Positions 51,710-60,178 of a stretch of DNA of 64,000 bases are shown here, piece after piece. Origin of the DNA: Coneutiohabitans sp964457925 (GTDB lineage Bacteria > Zhuqueibacterota > Zhuqueibacteria > Zhuqueibacterales > Zhuqueibacteraceae); NCBI GenBank assembly GCA_964457925.1, contig CAYWGH010000031.1, forward strand, positions 1 through 64,000, in the 5' to 3' direction. Positions within the stretch are counted from its first letter, which is position 1. Every line of letters begins with the position of its first letter. The notes beneath the pieces were generated by a model. That model worked only from the letters and a program-made list of their open reading frames with translations. It was not told the DNA's origin and searched no databases. The translations under genes were made by a program, and so were the position numbers.

Positions 51710-54559
51710 TTATATTAGCCTCCACCGGATCGAAAACAACCTCGTCTGTGAGACCCGCTGTTGCAACTTGCCTTCGATATCGCTGATGAGCTGTTCGCGC
51801 TGCCGGTCAATCTCATCTTGCGCGTCGAACAAAGAGCGCCGCTTTTGGCTGCGCTGCGCTTCGAGCGCTTTGATTTGTTTTTGTCCGGCCAGCTTTTCAT
51901 CCAAAGTCAGCGCCGCGGTTGCAGCGCGCCGCGCCTCTTTGATTTGGCGATCCAGCTCTTTGATTTCACGTTCGAGGCCCACTTTCAAATCATCAGCCCA
52001 GCCATCCAATTTTTCCGCCTCGGCTTCGAAGAATGCGGCATGGCGCTGCGAGATGTCCCGTTGAATCGCCTTTTGCTGCTGAAGCAAAACCTCTTGCAGT
52101 TGGGGCATTTCCTCGCTCGCCGGCAATTCATTCACGACCTGCGCCGGCAAAGAAAACAAGCGCCGCGCGGCATCGGCTTCCAACATTTGCCCGCCATCCG
52201 TCATGCCGGCCATGAGCAGATAATCCTCGGCATGGTCGAGCGCCTCGACCGTCAACAGGGCGAGGGTTAAATGGCCGGATTGCGCGAGGAACGGCTCCAG
52301 GATGCTGATCTTGCCTTCGTGCCGGCTGAGGTCAAAGACCACTTCCGCCGGCGGCAGCGCGCGGTTTTTGGCCTGCGCCAGGAGGTGCTCTGCCAGCGGA
52401 TGGTTGAGGCGATACAGGTGCGCCTCGCCGGAGCGCCGCGGCAGCTCGTAAAGTCCGAGCGGAATGTCGCCTGGAAACGGGCACGATTTCAATCGAAACG
52501 AGGAGTCGCTGAGAAACTCGGCATGATCATGCAACTCATGCTGAGTGAGCTGCATGAGCAAGCGCTCGAAATGTTTTAAATAGGCGTTGGAATCCGTGTC
52601 GCGCACTTTCAGTTTTTCCCGCACTTCGTCGTCGAAATTTTCCATGAGCTGCTGGCGCGTGCGGGTCATCGCCTCGTTGATCTGCGCGCCCAATTCGAGC
52701 TGCAATTGATCGAAGGCCGCGTTGATTTCTTCGGGCCGGCGGCAGCGTTGATAGATGTCGGCAATGCGCTTCTCAAAATCGACGCCGGACTCAATCGCGC
52801 CGAGCACTTCATCGCTGGCGCCGAAGACGCCTTCGAAGAGCTTGAATTTTTCGGATAAGAGCTGAAAGACGCGCTGGTCGGCCGCGTTGTTGCGATTGAG
52901 GAAGTTCACCACCACCACGTCGTGTTTTTGTCCGTAGCGATGGCAGCGGCCGATGCGCTGCTCGATGCGCTGCGGATTCCACGGCAAATCATAATTCACC
53001 ACCAGCGAGCAGAACTGGAGATTGATGCCTTCGGCGCCGGCCTCGGTGGCAATCATGATCCGGCCGTCTTCCTTGAAATAATCCACCAAAGCCGAGCGCA
53101 TATCCGCCGAACGCGAGCCGGTGACGCGGTCGGTGCCGGCGTGGCGCTCCAGCCAGCGTTGATAAATCTCACGGGAGCGCGCGTCGGTGTTGGAGCCGTT
53201 GAAAAGAACGATGCCGTCATGGTATGCGCTGTCCGCCAACACCCGCAGCAAATAATTTTGCGTGCGCCGGGATTCGGTGAAGATGATGGCCTTGCGCGCC
53301 GCGCCCAGTTTTTCGGCTTCCGTGAAGGCGCGTCCCAACGCCACCAACAACGCCTTGCCTTTGGCGTTGTGCTCAATGGAAAGCGCCAGTTGCTGGAATT
53401 CTTCGAGGTCGTGAATCTCGCGTTCGAGCGCGGCGCGGTCGGCTTCTGAAAGCGGCTCAGCCGGCTCATCTTCCTGCCATTCTTCCGCGGTTTCATCGAG
53501 CGCTTCGTAATCCTCGTTCAGCTCGCTTTCCAACGGTGTCGCGGGTTGGTGCTTTTTGAGCTTGGCTTGCAGGCGCTTGCTCAGCGAATCGAGAGCGCCG
53601 GCAATCGCAAAAGTGGAAGAGGCCAGCAGCTTGCGCAGCACCAGCGTCATGAGTGAGCGCTGGCTGCTGGGCAGCGCCTGAAGATTGGGGCGGCGCAGAT
53701 ATTCTGAGACAAGATGGTAAAGGCGATCTTCGCTTTCTTCCGGCGCAAAAGGCTCGACGATGGGGTGGCGTTTCGTGAATGGTATGTAAGGCAGCACCTG
53801 GCGCCGGAGCGTGCGGTGGCAAATGGGCTTGAGCCGCGCTTTTAGAGCCTGAAACACTTGCTCCTGGTTGAGATTGGCGAATTGCTCGCGAAAGCTGCGC
53901 AGGTCGCCAAAGGCGCGTTCGTCAATGAAGCTGACGAGGCCGAAAAGCTCGAGCAGCGAATTTTGCAGCGGGGTGGCGGTGAGCAAAAGCTTGGGCGCAT
54001 CTCTCAACGCCAGCTTGAGCGTGTTGGCGATAACATTCGAGGGTTTGTAAACGTTGCGCAGACGATGGGCTTCATCGATCACCACCAAATCCCAACTGAT
54101 GGCGTTGATGTCCGCCGCTTTGCCGCGCGCGAAATGATAGGAGCAGATGATAATCTCCGGCGCGTCGAATGGCCGGAAATTGCCTTGCTTGATGGCCGCG
54201 TTGTATGACTTGGTTTCCAGAATGCGGCAAGCGAGAAAAAATTTCTCGGCGAGCTCTTGATGCCATTGTTTGCGCAAATTCGACGGCGTGATGACCAGAA
54301 TTTTATGCCGGCGCTCGGCCCATTTTTGCGAGATGACCAAACCCGCCTCAATGGTTTTGCCGAGGCCCACTTCATCGGCAAGCAGCGCGCCTTTGGAGAG
54401 CGGCGACTTGAACGCGAACAGCGCCGCCTCAATCTGATGAGGATTCAGGTCGACTTGCGCGTCCACGAGCGCACCGGCGAGTTTTTCCACGTCGTCTGAG
54501 GGGCAGCGTCGGGTCAGTTCGTAGGCGAAGAGTTTGGAATGATAGGAGGTGAGATTCAT
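51710..54559 (-). CDS. SNF2-family helicase/translocase with coiled-coil C-terminus
   Basis: A 949-residue SF2 ATPase. ADEVGLGKTIEAG (Walker A GLGKT, residues 65-69), WDLVVIDEAHRLRN (DEAH, 162-165), LLLTATPLQNSLLELFGL (motif III), and in the second lobe VVNYDLPWNPQRIEQRIGRC then HRYGQ (motif VI) are the SNF2/RapA signature. Beyond about residue 800 the protein is a long, highly charged coiled coil (REIKELDRQIKEARRAA). SNF2 translocases are common in restriction and anti-phage clusters. No DrmA/DrmB-type partner of DISARM is present. It is the first gene of the seven-gene minus-strand series. Confidence 0.88.
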   Translation of the reverse strand: MNLTSYHSKLFAYELTRRCPSDDVEKLAGALVDAQVDLNPHQIEAALFAFKSPLSKGALLADEVGLGKTIEAGLVISQKWAERRHKILVITPSNLRKQWHQELAEKFFLACRILETKSYNAAIKQGNFRPFDAPEIIICSYHFARGKAADINAISWDLVVIDEAHRLRNVYKPSNVIANTLKLALRDAPKLLLTATPLQNSLLELFGLVSFIDERAFGDLRSFREQFANLNQEQVFQALKARLKPICHRTLRRQVLPYIPFTKRHPIVEPFAPEESEDRLYHLVSEYLRRPNLQALPSSQRSLMTLVLRKLLASSTFAIAGALDSLSKRLQAKLKKHQPATPLESELNEDYEALDETAEEWQEDEPAEPLSEADRAALEREIHDLEEFQQLALSIEHNAKGKALLVALGRAFTEAEKLGAARKAIIFTESRRTQNYLLRVLADSAYHDGIVLFNGSNTDARSREIYQRWLERHAGTDRVTGSRSADMRSALVDYFKEDGRIMIATEAGAEGINLQFCSLVVNYDLPWNPQRIEQRIGRCHRYGQKHDVVVVNFLNRNNAADQRVFQLLSEKFKLFEGVFGASDEVLGAIESGVDFEKRIADIYQRCRRPEEINAAFDQLQLELGAQINEAMTRTRQQLMENFDDEVREKLKVRDTDSNAYLKHFERLLMQLTQHELHDHAEFLSDSSFRLKSCPFPGDIPLGLYELPRRSGEAHLYRLNHPLAEHLLAQAKNRALPPAEVVFDLSRHEGKISILEPFLAQSGHLTLALLTVEALDHAEDYLLMAGMTDGGQMLEADAARRLFSLPAQVVNELPASEEMPQLQEVLLQQQKAIQRDISQRHAAFFEAEAEKLDGWADDLKVGLEREIKELDRQIKEARRAATAALTLDEKLAGQKQIKALEAQRSQKRRSLFDAQDEIDRQREQLISDIEGKLQQRVSQTRLFSIRWRLI

Positions 54560-54744
54560 AATTCAGGAGATTTGATGGGTTACGCGGCTAGACCAAACGA
54601 ATTAGTCCAGGGTCAAATTAAGGCAGGTTTAACGGGATATTTCGCTGGACCGCCAGGTTTGGAGCATGAAATGAGATCAAAATTTGCCCTAATTGCAATG
54701 GGATGGAATGTAGGAAAGTCTACTCGTGAAGTCAACGCTCCCGT

Positions 54745-55327
54745 TCAAATCCCCAAAACTTCCCACCTCCGGCTGACCAATTGCCAATAAGCCGCTTTAA
54801 CCTCCTCGGACAAAAAGCTATTCCCAATCATTTCCTCCCGCTTGGGAAAACTCTTCTGGAAAGCGGCCACGATGCGATCAATGGATTTCTGCGTGAGATT
54901 CATGCGCTCGCGGCCAAGTATTCGAAAAAGTCTTGTGACTGGAGGTTATTTTTCTTGCCGCGCAAGGGCAGGGCCAGCTCCTTTGCCGGCGTTTTCAGCG
55001 CGATGGTGGTGTTGACGAGATCGTATGCTGGACTCAGCTCCACTTGGGGAATTTCCGGGAACAGCAAGTTTTGCGGTTTCAAAATAAAATGGCCGCCGGT
55101 GTCCACGATTTGGAACATGCTTTTTTGATATCGAAGCGGGCGCTGAGTTTCGGCTGCACGCCCTGGATGGACGTTTTATCGGCGCGTCCGGCAGCCTCTT
55201 GCCGTTGTTCTTCTGCGGAGAAGGGAAAGTCGTGCAGGCCTTTCAAACGCGGTGAGAGGCGGTGCAGCCCTTTGAGTAAATATTTTTACTTGCCGCAAAG
55301 CTCGTAAGTAATCGGGCAGCGATTCAT
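54745..55327 (-). pseudogene. Decayed hipA (HipA-family toxin kinase)
   Basis: Minus-strand pieces in several frames give, in order, MNRCPITYELCGK (N-terminal domain), SIQGVQPKLSARFDIKK-like residues, FQIVDTGGHFILKPQN, FPEIPQVEL joined directly to SPAYDLVNTTIALKTPAKEL and ALPLRGKKNNLQSQDFFEYL, then after a frameshift NLTQKSIDRIVAAFQKSF and SEEVKAAYWQLVSRRWEVLG. These are the successive landmarks of HipA kinases, but the catalytic centre between FPEIP and SPAYDL (about 150 residues, including the H-D-x-N kinase motif) is missing and at least two frameshifts and one stop interrupt the rest. No hipB antitoxin is recognisable. Confidence 0.75.
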
Positions 55328-55339
55328 TTTTCTTCCACC

Positions 55340-56548
55340 TCAACTCTTCTCCGCCCGCAATTTTTTCGCCGTCTTTTCCACGTCCGACCACACGCGCAGC
55401 AAATTCCCCGAACAGATCTTTTCGATGTCTTTGTCGGAATAGCCTTTCTTGAGCAATTCGTAAATGAGATTGGGAAAATCCGCCACGCTTTTTAAGCCGG
55501 TGGGGAGGGAGTCGCCCACGCCGTCGAAATCCGAGCCAATACCGACGTGATCAATGCCGACGAGTTTCACCACGTGATCGATGTTCGCGACGACATCGGC
55601 AATGTCCGCGTAGGTCAGGTTATGCTCTTCGCGATATTTTTTGACAAACGCCTTGCCCTCTTCGGAGTTGGGGTTGATTTTTTGCTCGACTAAGGCTTTC
55701 CACAAACCTTCTTCGGTTTTTTGATATGCGCCGTTCACGAACGAGGAACCGAACGCGATTTGAATGACGCCGCCGTTTTTCGCCAGGGCTTTGATCATGT
55801 CGTCGCTCATGTTGCGCTCCCAGCCAGGCGTGAAGTGGCGGCAGGAGGAATGCGAGGCAATCACCGGCGCCTTCGTGAGGCGAATCACTTGATAAAATGC
55901 CGAGTCCGACACATGTGAAATATCGACCATGATGCCCAGGCGATTCATCTCTGCCACCACTTCCCTGCCGAACGGGCTCAGGCCATTCCATTGACGATTG
56001 GGATCATAGGAAGAATCGCAAATGTGATTGCTTTTGCCGTGCGTCAGCGTGATGTAGCGAATGCCGCGATCATAAAAATGTTTGAGGTTTTCGAGTTTGC
56101 CTTCCACCGGCGCGCCGTTCTCCATGCCCATCGGCAAAGAGATCAAGCCTTTTTTGAATTGCGCTCTCACCTCTGCCACTGAAGTTGCAACGGCAAACTT
56201 ATCCGGCCATTGTTTTTGGAATCCTTCCACCATGTCGATGAGGCTGTCGGCAAGGGCCTTGGCCAGGCCCTTGGGTTCATAATCCGCGGGCACGTAAATC
56301 GACATGAACGGCGCGTTGAGGCCGCCTTCTTTGGCGCGTACGTAGTCGAAATCACCGCCGGTGGTGCGCACGGAAATGTCTTCCATCTTCTCGCGCAGGC
56401 GATAGGGCACGTCGACGTGAGTATCGACGATGATGAATTTCTGCGCAAGGCGATCGGCCTTTTCGCGCAGCTTCGCGTCGTTTTTGTCATCGGCATAAGC
56501 GAACGATGCGCCAATCAACAACCAGAGCAAAACGGTGAGCTTCTTCAT
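55340..56548 (-). CDS. M19 family membrane dipeptidase, paralogue 2
   Basis: A 402-residue exported zinc dipeptidase. I start at ATG 56548 (MKKLTVLLWLLIGASFAYAD) with GAAGGGAG upstream; a longer frame adds an unlikely leader. IIVDTHVDVPYRL supplies H-x-D, LPMGMENGAPVEG the bridging glutamate, DISHVSDSAFYQVI and VIASHSSCRHFTPG the histidines, and HVGIGSDFDGVGDSLP the C-terminal motif. It should cleave dipeptides in the periplasm. It is a diverged paralogue of the gene at 34365. It follows the end of the defence island and begins just after the decayed hipA, on the same strand. Confidence 0.92.
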   Translation of the reverse strand: MKKLTVLLWLLIGASFAYADDKNDAKLREKADRLAQKFIIVDTHVDVPYRLREKMEDISVRTTGGDFDYVRAKEGGLNAPFMSIYVPADYEPKGLAKALADSLIDMVEGFQKQWPDKFAVATSVAEVRAQFKKGLISLPMGMENGAPVEGKLENLKHFYDRGIRYITLTHGKSNHICDSSYDPNRQWNGLSPFGREVVAEMNRLGIMVDISHVSDSAFYQVIRLTKAPVIASHSSCRHFTPGWERNMSDDMIKALAKNGGVIQIAFGSSFVNGAYQKTEEGLWKALVEQKINPNSEEGKAFVKKYREEHNLTYADIADVVANIDHVVKLVGIDHVGIGSDFDGVGDSLPTGLKSVADFPNLIYELLKKGYSDKDIEKICSGNLLRVWSDVEKTAKKLRAEKS

Positions 56549-56598
56549 GTGACTCCCTTCTTGAATTTTGAAGGATGGACAAGCCGAACCAACTTTTA

Positions 56599-56655
56599 CC
56601 ACCAAGACACGAAGACCCTAAGTTTTTTTCTTGGTGTCTTCGTGTCTTGGTGGTC
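56599..56655. repeat. 19-bp-arm inverted repeat (CACCAAGACACGAAGAC type)
   Basis: ACCACCAAGACACGAAGAC (56599-56617) and its exact inverse (56637-56655) surround a 19-base loop that contains a T-run. The wording ACCACCAAGACAC is a widespread repeat family, similar in style to the ACGGATT-rich arms around the GxxExxY gene at 8431. It lies between the M19 and GNAT genes and could also end the GNAT transcript. Confidence 0.7.
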
Positions 56656-56696
56656 AGAAAATCTTTGTTTTTTGCAACGATTCAACTTTGAAGAGA

Positions 56697-57470
56697 CTAA
56701 CGGCGCGCGATATAATATCTCATCATCGGCCTGGTCTTCGAGCGGCGGGCGCATTCCTGGAATCCCGCCTGGCGAAAGGCGCTGGCCAGGCCCGTCCACA
56801 TGAACGTGTCCGGTTGCATCTTTTTAGCGCTCGCAGCGGCTGAGCCTGTCGAAGCCGCCTGCGCTGAGCTTGTCGAAGCCGAGCCTGTCGAAGCCGCCTG
56901 CGCTGAGCCTGTCGAAGCCGCCTGCGCTGAGCTTGTCGAAGCCGCCTGCGCTGAGCCTGTCGAAGCTGAGCCTGTCGAAGCTGAGCCTGTCGAAGCTGAG
57001 CCTGTCGAAGCGGGTTCCACCGGATAACCCTCGAGAATCTTGCCGCCCTGCTTTTTCACGTAGGCAATCGCGGCTTTCAAGAGCTCGACGGTGACGCCTC
57101 GCCGGCGATAGCCCTTGGCGATGAAAAAACAGGTTACCGACCACACCGGCTGATCGTCAATCGGCTGCAAGATGCGCGAGCGTTCCAACGCTGAAAATTT
57201 CTCGCGCGGGGATACCGAACACCAGCCCACCGGCTCGCCCTGGGCATAAGCGAGCAAGCCGGGCACCTCGTTCAACTTGACCAGCTTTTGCATGGCCTTT
57301 TTGTTTTTCAGGCCTTTTTGCTGCTCAAACGTGGCGCGCGGCAATCGCATGAACATGCACCAACATCCGCCGCACGCCCCGCGCTCGCCGAACAATTTTT
57401 CAAAATCCGCCCAGCGATCGGGCGTGAGCGGTTGTATTTTTAATTGTAATGCCGTTGATTTTTTGATCAT
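56697..57470 (-). CDS. GNAT N-acetyltransferase interrupted by a repeat-encoded Ala/Ser/Thr/Gly insert
   Basis: A 257-residue protein. ERGACGGCWCMFMRLPRATF, AQGEPVGWCSVSPR, SVTCFFIAKGYRRRGVTVEL (the acetyl-CoA Q/R-x-x-G-x-G/A loop) and AIAYVKKQGGKILEGYPVEP are GNAT features; the last strand resumes at MQPDTFMWTGLASAFRQAGF. Between them lie about 60 residues of STGSA/QAASTGSA repeats, encoded by a minisatellite whose units are multiples of three, so the frame is kept. The insert sits in a surface loop before the C-terminal strands, so the enzyme might still fold. It starts 17 bp after the trans-sulfuration gene on the same strand and is probably co-transcribed with it. Confidence 0.85.
   Translation of the reverse strand: MIKKSTALQLKIQPLTPDRWADFEKLFGERGACGGCWCMFMRLPRATFEQQKGLKNKKAMQKLVKLNEVPGLLAYAQGEPVGWCSVSPREKFSALERSRILQPIDDQPVWSVTCFFIAKGYRRRGVTVELLKAAIAYVKKQGGKILEGYPVEPASTGSASTGSASTGSASTGSAQAASTSSAQAASTGSAQAASTGSASTSSAQAASTGSAAASAKKMQPDTFMWTGLASAFRQAGFQECARRSKTRPMMRYYIARR
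56841..57011. repeat. Minisatellite of nine TGAGC(C/T)TGTCGAAGC units within the GNAT gene
   Basis: Nine copies of the core GAGC(C/T)TGTCGAAGC follow each other at periods of 15 bp or 24 bp; the longer period adds CGCCTGCGC. The core is a frequent dispersed repeat in environmental bacterial genomes, and degenerate copies occur at 33777-33875 in this window. The array has no CRISPR-like spacers. Confidence 0.9.
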
Positions 57471-57487
57471 CTTTGCATGCCCGGTTT

Positions 57488-58648
57488 TTAGGCTTGCAAT
57501 GCCTGTTCAAAATCTGCCAGCAAATCTTCTGTTGCTTCGATGCCAATTGAGAGGCGAATCAAGCTGTCGGTGATGCCCAAGCGCTTGCGTTCTTCTGCAG
57601 ACATGCCGACATGGGAGGTGGTGGCAGGCCGGGTTACTAATGTTTCGATGCCGCCCAGGCTCGGAGCTTTAAGAGGAATTTTAACCGCATCAAAGAAGCG
57701 CTTGGCGGCGGCCAGCCCTTCTTTCAATTCAAAGCTCATCATTCCGCTGTAGCCGTTGAACAGCTCTTTGGCAAGGTGATGTTGCGGATGCGATTCCAAC
57801 CCCGGATAATTGACTTGCGCGACGGCGCGATGTGTGCTCAAAAAGCGCGCAATGCGCAACGCGCTTTCATTTTGATGCTGCATGCGCACGGCCAGCGTTT
57901 TCATGCCGCGATGGAGCAAAAAACAGGCGTGCGGATCAAGCGAGCCGCCGAGATGATTGAGCTTGCGCCTCACGTTTTCCACCAATCCCGCTCGGCCGAT
58001 GACGGCGCCCGCAACAATGTCAGAATGGCCGTTGAGATATTTGGTGCAACTGTGCAAGGAGAGATCATAACCCCATTCCGCCGGGCGAAAGTTGACCGGA
58101 CTCGCAAAGGTGTTGTCGATCATCGAGACCAAACCATGAGCATTGGCAAACGTCACCGCGGCCTTGAGATCCGTCACTTGCAGCATGGGGTTGGACATGG
58201 CTTCGACGTAGAGGGCGCGTGTCGTCGGCTTCAGCTTGTGTTTCCAACTCGCGGGATCATTGCCGTTGATGAAATCATACGTAATGCCCAGCGCCGACAA
58301 ATCTTTGGTGATGAAATCGTGCGTGCCGCCGTAGAGATTGTCCTGCGCGAGCAGGTGATCGCCGCTGGAGAGAAACGTCAACAGGCAGGCCGAAATCGCG
58401 GCCATGCCGCTGGCCGCCACCAGCGCAGCCTCGGCGTTTTCCAATGCCGCCAGTTTGTTTTGCACGACAAGGTGATTGGGTGTGTTATTCAAGCGAATAT
58501 AGCGAATGTCATGATAGCCGGCGCCTTCGCCATCGTATTCGAACATGGCGGTTTGAAAAATCGGCATGCTCACCGCGCCTGCAATACGCGGATCCGGCTC
58601 GCCGGCATGAATGATCTTGGTTTCGAGCTTTGGGGAGGAATGAGGCAT
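57488..58648 (-). CDS. Trans-sulfuration family PLP enzyme (cystathionine gamma-synthase/methionine gamma-lyase type)
   Basis: A 386-residue fold-type I PLP enzyme. LETKIIHAGEPDP is the N-terminal start, ENAEAALVAASGMAAIS the cofactor phosphate loop, and LSLHSCTKYLNGHSDIVAGA contains the Schiff-base lysine (about residue 200). LGGIETLVTRPATTSH is the C-terminal substrate motif. The usual Y-x-R-x-x-N-P-T near residue 50 is replaced by YIRLNNTPNH. Reactions in the family include cystathionine gamma-synthase and -lyase, O-acetylhomoserine sulfhydrylase and methionine gamma-lyase; no neighbour decides among them. A GNAT gene follows within 17 bp. Confidence 0.88.
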   Translation of the reverse strand: MPHSSPKLETKIIHAGEPDPRIAGAVSMPIFQTAMFEYDGEGAGYHDIRYIRLNNTPNHLVVQNKLAALENAEAALVAASGMAAISACLLTFLSSGDHLLAQDNLYGGTHDFITKDLSALGITYDFINGNDPASWKHKLKPTTRALYVEAMSNPMLQVTDLKAAVTFANAHGLVSMIDNTFASPVNFRPAEWGYDLSLHSCTKYLNGHSDIVAGAVIGRAGLVENVRRKLNHLGGSLDPHACFLLHRGMKTLAVRMQHQNESALRIARFLSTHRAVAQVNYPGLESHPQHHLAKELFNGYSGMMSFELKEGLAAAKRFFDAVKIPLKAPSLGGIETLVTRPATTSHVGMSAEERKRLGITDSLIRLSIGIEATEDLLADFEQALQA

Positions 58649-58736
58649 TGCGTTCTTCTCCGGTTATTGAAGTATTAAAAACCCAATGAAAGTCACCCTA
58701 ATTTTTATGGCTATTTTCCCCATCATTTGATGAAAT

Positions 58737-58820
58737 CTTGTGAAGCATGTGGCCGGAAAAAAAATTCAAAAGATTCTTTCAGAATGACATTCCGGTGTGG
58801 GTACATTTTTCAGGATAACA
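58737..58820 (+). repeat. Dispersed ~84-bp repeat, copy 2
   Basis: Inverted relative to the copy at 21755-21838 and similar over its full length (CTTGTGAAGCATG, GGCCGGAA, CATTCCGGTG). It lies in the gap between the trans-sulfuration gene and the EamA transporter gene. The start is A/T-rich and may overlap promoter DNA of the trans-sulfuration gene. Confidence 0.65.
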
Positions 58821-58845
58821 ATGGACCAGCAACCCCTTGCCGTCA

Positions 58846-59820
58846 TCACGTTTCCACGCATACCCGCGCTTCGGTATTTCCCAGTAATTGTGAAGGGGGT
58901 TCCCTTTTCAACACCTGCGGCTGAGGCCGGCTTAGTATAATTGCAATCACCGCAGTCACGATGAGCAAGGTCGCAAAAATGGCGCGCGGAGTCAGCGCCT
59001 CACCGCCAATCGCCCAACCGAGCAAGACTGCGACAACCGGATTGACAAACGCATACGTCGAGGCGCGCGAGGGCGTGGTCATGCGCAGAAGCCAAATGTA
59101 AGCCGTGAACCCGATGAGTGATCCGAAGACAATCAAATAAGCCAGGGCAAGCAATGATTGCAAGGAGATTTGTTCGAGATGTACTTTTTGCCATTCGCCC
59201 GAGAGCAGGCCCAACACCAGCAGGGAAGCGCCGCCGCAAAGCATTTGCATGCCGGTCGCGAGCAGGGGAGAGGCGTTCATGCGAGTATGCGTTGAATACA
59301 AGGAACCGGCGGCCCAGGAGAACGAGGCGAGGAGCAACACGATCATGCCCAGCGGATCGATTGCGCCGCTGCCCATCAGGCGTTCCGGACCAACCAGCAC
59401 GGCAATGCCGCTGAGGCCGATGATAATTCCAAAAATCGTTTTGCCGTCAGGCCGGCCACGATTCTGCCACAGCCAGCCCAGAATCACCACCCACATGGGC
59501 ACAGTGGCGATGAGCACTGCCGTCAAGCCGCTGGGCACATATTGAACGGCCCACACGACGCCACCGTTGCCGCCCAAGAGCAACAATGCCCCGCTAATGC
59601 CAGTCACTTTCCACAGCAGCGGCGCGGGTTTCGGGGTTCCACGCATGCGTTCCCAAACATATAACACGCCGCCAGCGGCCAGAAAGCGCATGGCGGCCAT
59701 GAGAAATGGCGGCAAGGTTGTAATCGCAAAACGCATCGCCAAATACGTTGATCCCCAAATAAAATAAACCGCAGCAAACGCGGCCCAGATTTTCAATTTT
59801 ACTGAAATGTTGCCGGGCAT
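58846..59820 (-). CDS. EamA/DMT superfamily transporter (YedA-like)
   Basis: A 324-residue ten-span membrane protein made of two EamA domains: IWAAFAAVYFIWGSTYLAMR opens the first and AGSLYSTHTRMNASPLLATG the second; AYIWLLRMTTPSRASTYAFV is the conserved block near the end. I start at ATG 59820, with AAGGAGA upstream; the longer frame adds a polar, unlikely leader. Members export amino acids or other metabolites. It diverges from the diaminopropionate ammonia-lyase-like gene. Confidence 0.9.
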   Translation of the reverse strand: MPGNISVKLKIWAAFAAVYFIWGSTYLAMRFAITTLPPFLMAAMRFLAAGGVLYVWERMRGTPKPAPLLWKVTGISGALLLLGGNGGVVWAVQYVPSGLTAVLIATVPMWVVILGWLWQNRGRPDGKTIFGIIIGLSGIAVLVGPERLMGSGAIDPLGMIVLLLASFSWAAGSLYSTHTRMNASPLLATGMQMLCGGASLLVLGLLSGEWQKVHLEQISLQSLLALAYLIVFGSLIGFTAYIWLLRMTTPSRASTYAFVNPVVAVLLGWAIGGEALTPRAIFATLLIVTAVIAIILSRPQPQVLKREPPSQLLGNTEARVCVET

Positions 59821-60178
59821 GTTTTTCTCCTTGTCTCGTTGAGATGAGATAATTCCTGTCTGAGTTTCGCATACAAAAGGAACAAAGTCAAGACCTGAGT
59901 TACCACCCGTTTCTTGGCATTCTGAAAATTGCCGCTTGCTCATCTCCCCACAGCATGATATATTGTTGACGGTCATGTTATGCGATTAACTTTTCAAACT
60001 CAAAATCCAGCAAGTTTCTCGTCTACAAAGATGAAATCCCCTGGACTTTGTTTTTTGTGGGAGTTCAATTGCGGTGGGCGAGGTTCTCATGAGTTTTGAC
60101 ATTCAAGTTCGGCAATATTCATCGAATAAGGTTGTTCGAAAAAAACTTTAGTTTCAGGTTGTCCGAAATCGGTATAGG

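Noticed and set aside
41457..54559. Island considered as DISARM or BREX
   Set aside because: There is an SNF2 helicase and a methyltransferase, but no DUF1998 protein, PLD nuclease, PglZ, BrxC or PglX; Mod-Res motifs fit type III restriction.
54539..54790. Plus-strand frame of 83 residues between the helicase and the hipA remnant
   Set aside because: It crosses the helicase start and the hipA C-terminal remnant in the opposite direction and resembles no protein.
56841..57011. Repeat array considered as CRISPR
   Set aside because: Units are 15-24 bp, contiguous, without unique spacers, and no cas genes are near.
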